The position numbers were made by a program, and so were the translations under genes. Shown here one piece after another: positions 43,425 to 54,749 of a DNA stretch of 64,000 nucleotides; the stretch's first letter is position 1; each line of letters starts with the position of its first letter. The notes under the pieces are model-generated. The model was not told the DNA's origin. It worked only from the letters and a program-made list of their open reading frames with translations, and searched no databases. The stretch spans positions 72,110,707 to 72,174,706 of the forward strand of contig NC_081552.1 of NCBI RefSeq assembly GCF_963082655.1. Direction: 5' to 3'. Origin of the DNA: Stomoxys calcitrans. Its lineage: Eukaryota > Arthropoda > Insecta > Diptera > Muscidae.

Positions 43425-44860
43425 AAAGGGTTGCCCACCATAGGTGAGTTCACTCGGAGGCCAGTTTGGCCCTTTGTCATACCCTAGAAAGAAAGGGAAG
43501 AGTACGAATGTACCTTCGCCGTAGCTTATGCCACCCCCGTCGGAACCGTTCCTTCCCATCAACAAATCTCATGAGAGACCTCCCTGAGGTATGTTCGTAA
43601 GATCATCCAGATCGCAGAAGAAGGGAGGAGAGCCTGCATCCCTCCAGACCCGAACATGACCATAGCAAGTGCTCGATAATCTCCTCCTTATCCGCATCGA
43701 GGCAACTCCTGCAGAAGTCATTAAGCGATATTCCCATGCGCGCCGCCATATGGCCTTTGGCAAAGTGTCCGGTTTTGCCTCCTGTTAAGGTACTCATCGA
43801 CCTCTTATCGAACGCCAACAACTCCCTCGTCCTCCTCCAGTCCATGACAGCCGCTCCGACCATCTCTTCTACCGTTTTCAGTAGCTCGACAAATGTAGGC
43901 AATATCGGTGGCTGGTTCGCCAGGTGCAGACGAACCCCTCCTTGCGCATTCGTCAGCCCCCTCATTCCCTGTAATTCCCTCATGTCCGGGAACCCATGTC
44001 AGCGTTACATCGTGGACTCGGAGCCTCTAGCAGACTCCAGGTACTTCAAACAATCTGCCACGCACATCGACCTCATGGCCTTGAGCTCCGTCAGACTGAG
44101 TTTTGTGTGTGATAAATTCCTTACCAGAATTTCTCTTACGGCTACTGTAATGGCACAGACCTCTGCCTAAAAAACAATACACTCGCTCGGCAGTCTCAGA
44201 GACATACCGATATTGAGTGCGTCCTAGTAGACCGCCAATCCATTTTGAAGCCATCGGTAAAGATCGAGGTCTCATCCTGCTCAAATACAGCATTCGCCTT
44301 TCATTCATCCCTCCCAGGAAAACGAATCCGGAAGGCCCTTATCCCAGTCGGTACTGCTACCAGGTAGTTGGAGATCCTCCTCAGTCTACCCTCCGCATCC
44401 ATAACATCCAGAATCGAATTTTGGCCGCAATTGTCCACCTACAGCATGCGGAGCTCCCTTAGCGTAAGCGCGATCTTGGCGTCACAGTTTCGAATATAAG
44501 ACCCAATGGACTGCATATCCAGCATCCGGACCTGGCTGGAAGCGATGCTGCATGTGCTAGGTACTGACTGGTCTCACGATAGCCGTTTACATCCAATTAA
44601 CCATTTTGGGGGTTACAGCCCACTTTCGATCCTCCTGCAGGAGTAAAAAGCGCACAGTGCCTTACGGCCTCTCTCCTAGGCATTCCTCTTCCACGACAGC
44701 TTCGAATCGAGGACTATGTCAAGATACTTCGCCTCCTTCGACAGCTGCAGGGTAATTCCGCTCCGTCTTCCATGGGTTGGTCCTTAACCCTTTCTGGTAG
44801 CCCACCGCCACAATCTCCTCAGTGAGCCTTCCATGATCTCGCTGAACGTCTGTGGTAAAT
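43425..44860 (-). pseudogene. Jockey-like retrotransposon ORF2 remnant (RT end, RNase H, C-terminus, 3' UTR)
   Basis: Right to left on the minus strand: an RT-end region in several frames (44860-44310); an RNase H start near 44260 reading MASKWIGGLLGRTQYRYVS; VCAITVA near 44150; then 43983-43603 with LANQPPILPTFVELLKTVEE, DWRRTRELLAFDKRSMSTL and NDFCRSCLDADKEEIIEHLL then WSC. The CxxC...H...C cluster is the characteristic C-terminal zinc-knuckle-like block of this clade. The sequence to 43425 is probably the 3' UTR. Frameshifts separate the parts. It lies opposite in strand to the remnant at 41130, so the two are separate copies. Confidence 0.85.
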
Positions 44861-45010
44861 TTTATCAAAATTTCTTTTCCATATGAAATTTGGTCAAAAG
44901 TTCATAATGACCAAGAAATATTGCGAAGATTTCATTTCTAAAAGAAATTTTGTTGCCAAAAATTTAATTTTAAAGAAAATTTTTCAAAATTTTACTTCAT
45001 TAAGCAATTT
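44850..45010. repeat. Degenerate AAATTTTG minisatellite block
   Basis: GTAAATTTTATCAAAATTTC, GAAATTTTGTTGCC and TTTTTCAAAATTTTACTTC are decayed units next to the retrotransposon remnant. Confidence 0.6.
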
Positions 45011-45571
45011 TTCCAACTTTCAATGCCATAGAACAACTCTTCTTAAGACGCAATACCCTCCCAGCCAGCTAATCTCATTATTTCTGAAGTGAATTACTTT
45101 TATTTTCTTTCGAGTCTCTTTCCCCAATGCTTGCTTTATTAATTACCCATATCCAAATAAAGTAAATATTGAAAAATTCTAAATAAATATTGAGGAACGC
45201 CTTCGCAAATTAGCATTGCTGCACGGTGCCTGGAGATCTAAAGGATTAATGCGTAATGCTTTGTCAATGTTGCTCTTGCAAGAATATATGAATAAGCCCA
45301 TAAACACAATTGAAAATATCTTTGTCTTACATTTGCTGTTGCCGTTGTTGTTATTGTTGATAAATCAACTTGGCTTTTATGCTATTGTGGAGTAGGCCAT
45401 GTGCAAACATATTCCCGCCGACAATAAAATCCATGGTAAGACAAAAGATTCAAGGCATAAACACACACACACACGCAAAAAATTACCAACAAAGACCGGC
45501 GACTTGGACTTACCGAAGTTGGCTATAACTATTAACTAAAAGTGAACCACAGTGGGAGATTTGGTTAATAA
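45011..45571. other. Single-copy-looking DNA with short (AC)n
   Basis: No element is recognised. A short CACACACACACAC run lies at 45461-45474 and GTTGTTATTGTTG near 45346. Confidence 0.45.
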
Positions 45572-46182
45572 TAAAGGGTGATTTTTTTGAGGTTAGGATT
45601 TTCATGCATTAGTATTTGACAGATCACGTGGGATTTCAGACATGTTGTCAAAGAGAAAGATGCTCAGTATGCTTTGACATTTCATCATGAATAGACTTAC
45701 TAACGAGCAACGCTTGCAAATCATTGAATTTTATTACCAAAATCAGTGTTCGGTTCGAAATGTGTTCAAATTTTGACAAATTTTGTTCAGCGATGAGGCT
45801 CATTTCTGGTTGAATGGCTACGTAAATAAGCAAAATTGCCGCATTTGGAGTGAAGAGCAACCAGAAGCCGTTCAAGAACTGCCCATGCATCCCGAAAAAT
45901 GCACTGTTTGGTGTGGTTTGTACGCTGGTGGAATCATTGGACCGTATTTTTTCAAAGAAGCTGTTGGACGCAACGTTACGGTGAATGAACACATTTCGAA
46001 CCGAACACTGATTTTGGTAATAAAATTCAATGATTTGCAAGCGTTGCTCGTTAGTAAGTCTATTCATGATGAAATGTCAAAGCATACTGAGCATCTTTCT
46101 CTTTGACACCATGTCTGAAATCCCACGTGATCTGTCAATTACTAATGCATGAAAATCCTAACCTCAAAAAAATCACCCTTTA
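45572..46182 (+). mobile_element. Palindromic mariner-like derivative with 195-bp inverted arms
   Basis: The ends are TAAAGGGTGATTTTTTTGAG and its complement. The whole first 195 bp (45572-45766) is repeated inverted at 45987-46182 with almost no mismatch. Each arm carries the terminal repeat, a 5' UTR and the transposase start, reading MNRLTNEQRLQIIEFYYQNQ (46067 leftward and 45688 rightward). Between the arms the plus strand keeps one catalytic segment, FSDEAHFWLNGYVNKQNCRI with the first Asp (D in SDEAH), then GGIIGPYFFKEAVGR. The helix-turn-helix region and the second and third Asp are gone. TA flanks both ends. It cannot make a working transposase but has both terminal repeats. Confidence 0.93.
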
Positions 46183-46224
46183 CTAAAAAAACAGTAAGGA
46201 ACCAACCCTAAAATTATAAATTCG

Positions 46225-46966
46225 GGCAATATATATATGTATATGAGAGCTAAATCTACACTGGTGCTATATCCAAATCTGAACCGATTTTGATGAAATC
46301 TTGCAGATATGTGTAGATCAGTAACAAAACAATCGGTGCCAAATTTTGTGCAGATCGGTTGAAGTTTGTTGTGACTTCGGGCGATGCATATATATGGGAG
46401 ATATTTCTAAATCTGAACCGATTTTGATGAAGTCTTGCAGATATGTTAAGACCAGCAATAAAACAACCGGTGCCAAATTTTGTGCAGATCGGTTGAAAAT
46501 TGTAGCTACTACGGCTATTTAAGTGCAAATCGGGCGATACATATAAAGGGGAGCTATATCTAAATTTGAACCGATATTGATGAAATTTTGCAGATAGGTT
46601 AAGATTAGTAATAAAACAATAAGTGCCAATTTTTCTGCAGATCGGTTGAAAATTGTAGCAACTACGGCCATTTAAGTGCAAATCGGACAATACATATAAA
46701 GGGGAGCTATATCTAAATCTGCACCGTTTTTTACCAAAATCAATAGCGTTCGTCCTCGGGCCAATAAAGTGCCATGTGAAAAATTTCGTGATGATTGGAC
46801 AACAAATACCTATAAACCTGCAGATTGATTACAACAATACATGGACTCACAGACGGACATGGTTAAATCGAATCAGAAAGTGATTCTGAGTCGATCAGTA
46901 TGCTTATCAATGGGTCTAGGTCTCTTATAATACCCTGTACCATAGTGGTGGTGTAGGGTATAAAAA
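46225..46966 (-). mobile_element. DINE-like Helitron, class D, array plus 5' end
   Basis: Units contain ATCTAAATCTGAACCGATTT, GATGAAATTTTGCAGATATG and CAAATTTTGTGCAGATCGGT. The base at GAGCTATATC/GAGATATTTC falls at 46398, 46551 and 46704, exactly 153 bp apart. A reduced ACAGACGGACATGG (46849), the core TAAATCGAATCAGA and the 5' inverted repeat complement TACCCTGTACC...GGTGTAGGGTATA (46930-46962) follow. The 3' palindrome end is missing. Confidence 0.85.
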
Positions 46967-47165
46967 TTTCGTCGATTTTTCAATGTTTCGTAGAAAATGT
47001 TGTCCAATTTGATTTTCATGGAGAATGTGATCAAATTTAAATTTTCATAGAAAATGTTTTCAGAATATATGATTTTTTTGCAAAAGTTTAGTCTGTTTTC
47101 ATGAAAAATTTTGTCATTGTTTTGTTTTTCAGAAAATTCGTTCTAAATTTGAATGTCATAAAAAA
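46967..47165. repeat. Degenerate AAATTTTG-type repeats
   Basis: AAAATTTCGTCGATTTTTCA, GAAAATGTTGTCCAATTTGA and TTTTCATAGAAAATGTT recur near 30-35 bp. This is a drifted relative of the main minisatellite. Confidence 0.5.
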
Positions 47166-48410
47166 TATCCTAGAGATTGAGATTCCAATCTACAAAATTG
47201 GATTGGATTTACTATTTACCTCGAAATTGCCCATTTCGTAGTACATAACGTGTATCTAAAGTTTCGTATCACATCAGCTATTGCACCCACTGTGCAAAAA
47301 AAAAAAAAAAAAAAATCAATTTTGATTGCACACATCATTTGAGGGCGAGAACAACAGCATTAAGTGCCAGCCTTAGCATCTGCAGCAGCAGTAAGCTTTT
47401 ACAGATTTCAGAATTCATTATCAAACAGAAAAGTAAACAGTGAAATGTCATGTGTTGACAGTCATACACGCAGCTGTCATTATCACCAACAGTCATTCGA
47501 AAAGTGCAAAGAAACTCAAAAAAAAAGAAAGCCATCACAAAGGCTACACGCATTTGCAGCCAAAGAAAAAGGCCTTTGTAAACACTGCATGTGAGGAAAA
47601 ACATTGAACCGATTTAAGAATGCAGCCAACAAATCTCTGCACCAAAAGCTTTGGTAAACTTTGGGAGATATGTAAACGACTTTTGTAAGTCTGCAGCAGC
47701 AGCACCACCGCCAAAAACAAGTCCAACGGGAGCAACTTCATCACTGGCACACTGGCTGACACCATGCAACTGGCAAGTTGTTCGGTTATGAAATTTAGTT
47801 GGGCTAGTTTGTTTGCTTGGCGTTCAGTCGATGGGTCGTCGTTGTCGTTGCCGTATGGTGTAAGAAAATCCCCAAAGGCGGAGGTGTGTTAAATGACGTT
47901 AAATAATACCCATTTCAAAAGGTGTTGACAGGAGGCGGTTCACAAATGACAACTCTTTAACAACGACAACGATATATAGAGCAGTTTGCCTTGTTTTTTT
48001 TTTTAACAAATTGAAAAGTTTGCTTTAGCAAGCGCATGGGTAGTAGATTGCGATTAGTTTTTATCAATTCTTGAAGATTTTTAAAGTTATGGTTACTATC
48101 TCTTTGCCCAAGAGTAGCATGTCTAGTACCAGGTGGGTCTTGCATGTAATTAAGTACAAATTTCGTACCGAAAAGGTTATCTATCACTGTTGTGTGTCCC
48201 AATTTGCTGATGGACAGTCTGGTCTTATTTTTCCAGGTGTTTGCCTACACCTAAATATTGCATTGCTGACCTACACAACATATCCCCTGTAGTGTAGATT
48301 AGCTCTTGACTAACACGGAGACAATTTTTGTTTCTAGCCTTACTTGTACAAAAATTTTGTCTTTTGAAAAAATGTTGCCAAAATTGTTCAAATTTGCCTT
48401 TGAACAGTCC
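47166..48410. other. Single-copy-looking DNA
   Basis: It contains A20 at 47296-47315 and mixed CAGCAGCAGTAAG-type sequence, with no recognisable element. Opposed frames at 47364-47594 (+) and 47604-47335 (-) overlap completely, so at most one could be real; neither has a domain. Host non-coding DNA is likely. Confidence 0.45.
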
Positions 48411-48411
48411 A

Positions 48412-48655
48412 TTATGGAGCAGGTCCGATTTAAGTTAAATCTCAACGATTAGGGACCTCTTTGCCGCAGTGCGATACCTCTTTTGGGAGAAGTTTTGAAA
48501 TCGCATAGTACCTCACAAATATCGCCAGCATTGGCAGAGGATAACCACCGCTGAATAGTTTTCTAATGTTCTCGCCAGGATTCGAACCCAGACGTTCAGC
48601 GTTAAAGACTGATATGTTAACCTCATTGCTACTGTGGCCACTACCATTTTGTCTC
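48412..48655 (-). mobile_element. tRNA-derived SINE, minus strand
   Basis: TCTCGCCAGGATTCGAACCC (48571) is the complement of a well-kept B box, GGGTTCGAATCC. The head complement is GATATGTTAACCTCATTGCT (48611), with an A-box-like pattern on the minus strand. The body has TGCCGCAGTGCGATACCTC and CCTCACAAATATCGCCAGCA. This copy best preserves the promoter boxes. Confidence 0.78.
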
Positions 48656-48723
48656 TAGCGAATAATGTACTTGAATTTTGGCATTGGACAAAATGAATTT
48701 TTACTTAAATTTAGTCTTTAGGC

Positions 48724-49785
48724 GAGGTTAGATTAGGTTTTAGTGGCAGTCAGCCATCAGACTGACATAGATGTTATCGTCCATTGTGATACCACAGGAA
48801 CAGAAGAAGGAAGATTCCTTCTAGCTCCTACAGTTGAACCATTCAAAGCGCAACAACTTGCGAATGTTCACATCCGCTAAATCAGATAGGTTCTCAAAGA
48901 AATGAAAATCTAAAGTGGAACTCCTTCTGACTGCCAGTGCGGGACACACACGCAGAAGGTGTTCCATAGCCTTTTCTTCTTTGATGTCCTCGCAGCTTCT
49001 GCAAAAGTCGTTACTGGCAACCTTCAGTCTGTAAGCATGTTTTCCGATCAGACAGTGACCTGTGATGACAGACACAATGACGGAGACGTCTGTTCTAGCC
49101 AGTGACAGCAAAGCAATAGACCTCTTCAAGTTTAGGCCACATAGTTAAGGAATGCTCACAGTCCCCTCTTTGTGACCATTTATTATTCGGTGTCCTTCGG
49201 GCCTGTAAACTTAGCTTACATGTCGCTAGAAGCATATCCACAGATTCCAGTTTTCCTGGAATGTGTAAAGTAGTTCCTAGTCGCGCAAACTCGTCCGCTT
49301 TTCAATTTCCGGGGATATCTCTGTGGCCTGGCACCCAGAACAGGTGAATTTTGAATTGTTCAGCCATCTCGTTGAGAGATCTGGCTGCCTGGTTGTCTAA
49401 GAAGATATTTATGCCAATCGTCGTTATGACATTATATCTAAACGATTCCACCACTTCCTTAAGTCGGTCGGGTAACCTGTTCGATATGACCAGTTCTAGA
49501 TCTTTAGAGTACACCCAAAGCCCACCTGGTCGTCTAGTTTGGGACCATCCGCATAGAAGTCTATGTAACTTCTATTACCAGGGGCATCGTAGTTCCAATC
49601 GGTTCTATCAGGAATAGTGGTACAGTACTTTTTACTAAAAAGCGGCTCAGGTAGGGTGTAATCCACACTGCCTCGAACATCGGATATTGTATCAAGGATA
49701 ACACAATGTCTGTAGCCGCCACATGACCAAAGAGAAAGCTCTTTTAGCCAAACGGCAGTGGTGGCAGCAATTTGTCTAGCCACAA
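48724..49785 (-). pseudogene. Jockey-like retrotransposon 3' portion (RNase H, C-terminus, 3' UTR)
   Basis: Right to left: 49783-49496 ends in NRSYIDFYADGPKLDDQVGF, the RNase H start with the first catalytic Asp in YAD. Frame 49514-49302 reads INIFLDNQAARSLNEM and HLFWVPGHRDIPGN, with Asp in LDNQAA and His in GHRDIPGN. Frame 49129-48821 reads VSVIVSVITGHCLIGKHAYR and DFCRSCEDIKEEKAMEHLL, ending the Cys/His cluster. The 3' UTR runs to about 48724 with GTGGCAGTCAGCC and TGTGATACCACAGGAACAGA, phrases shared with Drosophila-type Jockey relatives to my knowledge. Two frameshifts separate the blocks; most catalytic residues survive, so this is one of the younger remnants. Confidence 0.88.
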
Positions 49786-49889
49786 GTCTTTATGGAATAT
49801 TTTACTAAACATTTTTATGTGTAGAAAAGTGTGCTAAAATTTTGTGTTTAGAGAAAAGCGCAAACAGACATTAAGTAAAATTAAAAAAA

Positions 49890-50215
49890 ATGTTATCCTA
49901 TCAATTACGAAATTAATTGATCCACAAATTTTTTAGTTGACGGTTTTTGAGAAAGATAATTGAGAACATTTTCAATTAAAAAGATTGCATACTCGATTAA
50001 AATAATGATTGAAAATTTTTGAAATTTTTTTAATTAAGTGTTTAATTGAACCAATCAAAAAATTGATTTACATTTTTGAAATTTTTAATTCATTTTTTAA
50101 TTGATCCAATTAAAAAATTGATTTAAATTTTTGAAATAACCAATTAGTTTTTTAATTGGATCAATTACAAATTTAATTGAAAACATTCAAATGATATATT
50201 AATTTTTTTACGAAA
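49890..50215. repeat. AATTGATT-rich tandem repeats, period about 55 bp
   Basis: AAAAATTGATTTACATTTTT (about 50058) and AAAAATTGATTTAAATTTTT (about 50113) lie 55 bp apart, with linkers of the type TTTTTAATTGATCCAATTA. Many self-complementary AATT units occur. The family resembles the array at 53404-53695. Confidence 0.6.
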
Positions 50216-50553
50216 AGGGCTCTGTGTAGTGAGCAACCTCGATTTCGATGCAACATGGTTCACATATGTAAACCTTTTGAAACACGAATTTGAGGTTTGT
50301 GTTTAGCTCCAGGATCACTTCTTAGAAACAAAAGACCTCCGGTGGTTTTACCCAAAGTTAAACGCAAAATATTGTTTCCCGAATTATAAAAGAACTTCCC
50401 TACGGGAAATGTGTAGTCAATTGCCCCAAATACCGGGCCTAAACTGGAGAATTACTTACCTTTCACAGGACATGACTTACAAGGAATGAAAAGTTTCAAT
50501 TGTCATTACTTATGATTCATAATTATTTTTTAAAAATTCGCTTAATTATTGTA
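50216..50553. other. Unassigned interval
   Basis: Nothing recognisable between the AATTGATT repeats and the next DINE copy. Confidence 0.4.
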
Positions 50554-51190
50554 AACAAGTTAAAGCGTGCTAAGTTCTCCCGGGCCGAATCTTGGGAACC
50601 TGCAGCCATGGATTCTGTTAAAAGATGGGAGCTATATCTGGTTAAAGACCGTATTGGACCGTTCTTGGCGTAGTTGTTGAGAGTTATTACAGAACACTAT
50701 ATCCAAATTTCAGCCAAAAAGGACAAAAATTGTGGCTTCCAGGGGCTCAAGAACTTAAATTGGAAGATCGGTTTATATGGGAGCCATATCAGGTTATAGA
50801 CCCATTTGGACCATATTTGGCACAGAACACTGTGTGCAAAATTTCAACAAATCGGACAAAAATTGCGGCTTTCAGCAGATCAAGAAGTCAAATCGGGAGA
50901 TCGGTTTATATGGGAGCTTTATCCAAATCTGAACCGATATGGCCCATTTGCAATCTGCAACATCCTACATCAATATTAAGTATCTGTGTAAAATTTTAAG
51001 CATCTATCTGTACGCGTTGGACCGCTATCGTGATTTCGACAGATGGACGGACGGACATCGCTAGATCGACTCAGAATATCGAGACGATGAAGAATATGTA
51101 TACTTTATGGGGTCCCAGATCATTATTTCGAGGTCTTATAAACGCAATGACTAGGTTAGTATTCCCCCATCCTATGGTCGTTTGTGTAAA
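50554..51190 (-). mobile_element. DINE-like Helitron, class A variant
   Basis: The 3' end AACAAGTTAAAGCGTGCTAA with decayed palindrome TTCTCCCGGGCCGAA is at the left. Units carry GGAAGATCGGTTTATATGGG (50762) and GGGAGATCGGTTTATATGGG (50897). A reduced GACAGATGGACGGACGGACA (51039) and a core with CTAGATCGACTCAG follow. The 5' inverted repeat is decayed (CCCCATCCTATGGTCGTTTG). Confidence 0.8.
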
Positions 51191-51746
51191 AATTACTTAT
51201 CAGATTAATATATTTGCTTACTAATGTTATCTCCGTTCAAAATACTACAAAGTATACTCATTCCTTTCGAACTGTTCCTAACCTAGCCTACGGTGTTAGA
51301 ATGGTGGCAATTCGTCACCTCGAGCGACAAACCCTTATAAAAGTGATAGGCTTTTTTCCATGTAAGAGGAGGAGAACTGGGACCGGTCCCTATCACCAGA
51401 GCACCTATCCCGTGACAGGTTTGGGATCTGTCCCATTTCCCGTTGGGTTATGAATTACATGCATTGGTGGAAGTAAACCAACAGAAAAATATTTATCTAG
51501 AGTATGTTTTGATTACATCGATGCTTAAGAAATCGTTAAGCCCTTAATATATACATTTTGATTCTTGAATTAGATAAGAATTGGTCAAGAAATTTAGACA
51601 GGTAGCCGAAAAACTTTTTATTGGGTATTTTTTTTTTCTCTATACAGAAAGCATTTATCGAAATTTTGAGCGGCTAGATTTTAAAAGAGTTTCTACTTCC
51701 ATTAAAAATTAATTGAAAAACTTGCAGCCACTAACACCACTAACAA
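51191..51746. other. Unassigned interval
   Basis: No element is recognised. The open frame at 51214-51453 has no domain. Confidence 0.4.
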
Positions 51747-53263
51747 TTTTTTATACCCCCCACCGAAGGATGGGGGTATATTCATTTTGTCATTCCGTTT
51801 GCAACACATAGATATTGAGCTGAAATTTTGCACAGAGTCATTTTTTGTTCATAAGCAGGTTAAGTTCGAAGATGGGTTATATCGGATTATATATTGATAT
51901 AGCCCCCATATAGACCGATCCTCCGATTTAGGGTCTTAGGCCCATAAAAGCCACATTTATTATCCGATTTGGCTGAAATTTGGGACAGTGAGTTGTGTTA
52001 GGCCCTTCGACATCCTTCGTCAATTTGGCTCAGATCATATAGACCGATCCTCCGATTTAGGGTCTAAGGCCCATAAAAGCCACATTTATTATCCGATTTT
52101 GCTGAAATTTGGGACAGGGAGTTGTGTTAGGCCCTTCGACTTCCTTCGTTAATTTGGACCAGATCGGTTCAGATTTGGATATAGCTGCCATATAGATCTA
52201 TCCTCCGATTTAGGGTCTTAGGCCCACAAAAGCCATATTTATTATCCGATTTTGTAGAAATTCGGGACAGTGAATTGTGTTATGTCCATCGACATCCTTC
52301 GTCAATTTGGCTTAGATCGGTCCTGATTTGGATATAGCTGCCATAGAGACCGAATCTTCGATTTAGGGTATTAGACCCATAAAAGCCACATTTATTATCC
52401 GATTTTGCTGAAGTTTGGGACAGTGAGTTGTCTTAGGCCCTTCGACATCTTTCTTCAATTTGGCCTAGATCGGCTCAGATTTGGATATAGCTGCCATATA
52501 GACCGATTTCTTGATTTAAGGTTTTTAGCCCATAAAATGCTCATTTATTGGCCGATGTCGCCGAAATTAGGGACATTGAGTTAAGTTAAGCCCCTAGACA
52601 TACTTCTGCAATATCGCACAGATCAGTCCAGATTTCGATATAGCGCCATATAGACGGATATCTAGGTTTTGGGGCCATAAAAGGTGCATTTATTGTCCGA
52701 TGTCGCTGAAATTTGGGACAGTGAGTTGTGTTAGGCTCTTCGACGTCCTTCTTCGACTTTGCCCAGATCGGTCCAGATTTGAATATAGCTGCCATATAGA
52801 CCGATCTCTCGATTTAAGGTTTTGGGCGCATAAAAGAGGCATTTATTGTCCGATTTCGCCGAAATTTGGGACAGTGCTTTGAGTTAGGCTCTTCGACATT
52901 TTTATGCAACTTGGCCCAAATCGGTCCATTTGGATATAGCTGCCATGTAGACCGATATCTCGATTTAAAGTCTTGGCCCCATAAAAGGCGCATTTATAAT
53001 CCGATTTCACTGAAATTTGACACATTGACTTATGTTAGGCTTTTTGATATCCGTGTCGTAATGGTTCAAATCGTTTATTTTTAGATATAGCTCCTGTACT
53101 TATTAGTATTTGGTCCAAATCGGAACATATTTTGATATAACTGATATGGGAGATAAGTTATGAAATGTTCACCGAATTTTGATGAAAGGTGGTTTACATA
53201 TATACCCGAGGTGGTGGGTACTCAAAGTTCGGCCCGGCCGAACTTAACGCCTTTTTACTTGTT
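51747..53263 (+). mobile_element. DINE-like Helitron, class B, (GTCY)n block deleted
   Basis: The 5' end TATACCCCCCACCGAAGGAT...GGGGGTATATTC leads directly from GCAACACATAG into ATATTGAGCTGAAATTTTGC. Compared with the copy at 57147, about 140 bp containing the (TA)n tract, the core and the (GTCY)n block are missing. About eight to nine central units follow (GATATAGCTGCCATATAGAC, TTGTGTTAGGCCCTTCGACA). The 3' end CAAAGTTCGGCCCGGCCGAA then CTTTTTACTTGTT is intact. Confidence 0.88.
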
Positions 53264-53403
53264 CTTTTTGACACTCGATTCATTCGGCAATTTAATGAAA
53301 ACAGCTGTTTTACCTCTATAAAATCAGCTGTTTTCAATGAATTGGCGATCGAATCGAGTGACAGAAAGAGAAAAAGCCTGTGTTGTACACCATTATTGGT
53401 TAA

Positions 53404-53695
53404 TTGAAAAAGATAAAAATTTCAAACACATTTTATACGTAAAATTTTTTAAGATTCAATTAATATATAATATAACAAAAATTGTAATCACGATCGTAAT
53501 TGAAAAAAGGTCAGATTCAGATTAAAAAAGTGATTAAATCAATTAATTTTTTAATCGAAAATGATAAAAAAATTCAATCACTATCGTAATTGAAAAATAT
53601 TAGATATAAGTAAAAAAATGATTGAATCAATTAATTTTTTAGTTAAAAATTGCCTACATTTCAATTACGATCGTAATTGAAAAAAAAAAAAAATC
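53404..53695. repeat. A/T-rich tandem repeat, period about 88-90 bp
   Basis: The phrase CGTAATTGAAAAA falls at 53495, 53585 and 53672. The best unit holds the perfect palindrome CAATTACGATCGTAATTG (53662-53679). AATCAATTAATTTTTTA linkers lie between. Confidence 0.75.
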
Positions 53696-53699
53696 CGCA

Positions 53700-54187
53700 T
53701 TCAATTGCAAATTTGTTTCCAGAGAAAATTTTAACAAAATGTTTTCAGTAATATCAATTTGTACACAATGTTTTTTATGTTTTTTTTTAAACAAATTTTA
53801 CTAAATTTTTGCCTTGAAAGAGAGTTTTGCTGAAGGTTTGTTTTTGGTGCAATTTAACTAAAATTTTACAAAATTTATGTCAAAAGCGTACATTTTAATC
53901 AAATTCAGTCAACTTTTCTGAAAGGAGAAATTTTGTTTTTTAAAGAAAATTTTAAGTAAAATTTTACCTTTAAAGAAAATTTTTGTCTGTGGAGAAAATT
54001 TTACTAGAACTTGGTCTTTAGAAAGAAACGTTTATGGAATTATTTAGAATTTAAGGAAGGTTTTACTTAAATCTTTTTTTCTCGCGACAAAAATTTATTC
54101 TTCTTTGATATCTAGGCAATATATTACTAAAAGTTTGTCTTTGAAAAATATTTTACTATAACTTAGATACTAGAGAAAGTTCTAGTA
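53700..54187. repeat. Degenerate AGAAAATTTTACTAAA repeats
   Basis: Phrases AGAGAAAATTTTAAC, GAGAAAATTTTACTAGAACT and TTGTCTTTGAAAAAT recur at about 30-40 bp. They resemble the block at 38840-39330. No coding content. Confidence 0.5.
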
Positions 54188-54345
54188 ACATTAAGTCTTT
54201 CCGCCGCATTGCGGCATGGCGTTCGGACTCGCCTATAAAAAGCAGGCGCCCAATCAATGGGCTTAAACTTGAATCGAACAGCACTCAGAAATATGTGTGA
54301 GAAGTTTGCGCCATTGTCCCTTAATGGAATGTTCATGGGCAAATT
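54188..54345 (+). mobile_element. SINE 3' half
   Basis: CCGCCGCATTGCGGCATGGC, GTTCGGACTCGCCTATAAAA, GCTTAAACTTGAATCGAACA and GCACTCA are followed by the tail CTTAATGGAATGTTCATGGG. It lacks the tRNA-like head, as expected of a 5'-truncated copy. Confidence 0.7.
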
Positions 54346-54748
54346 TGCATTCCTTAAAAGAAACGTGCCTTCGTGTTCGGGATATCTTTTATAGTGTTCA
54401 ATAAGTTCGACTAACATTTTTTTTTTTTGGAATTTTCACATAGGCTTGTCTCTTATTTTGTTACATGTGAAGGCATTTCTCAACCGATTTTAAATTTTTG
54501 ACAGATTTGAAATGCTGATAAGTCATGTGAACAATGTGAAAAAAATAAATTTTTGGCATTTTTTCGTCGCAAAAAGTAATTTCATTGTTTTGTCTTTATA
54601 TAGAAAATTTCACCTAACACTTTTAATTTGGCTCATTGAACCATTAAGAGGACTTAACGAAGACCGCTGTGAACTGATTTTAAATCTAAGTACTGTTTAG
54701 ATAGCTTACAAAATTAACAATATTTTTTGCACATGAACTTACTTTAAT
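54346..54748. other. Unassigned A/T-rich interval
   Basis: No element or gene is recognised. The open frame at 54512-54700 has no domain. Confidence 0.4.
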
Positions 54749-54749
54749 T

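Noticed and set aside
47335..47604. 89-codon minus-strand frame and 76-codon plus-strand frame
   Set aside because: They overlap fully on opposite strands in single-copy-looking DNA, with no domain or start context favouring either.
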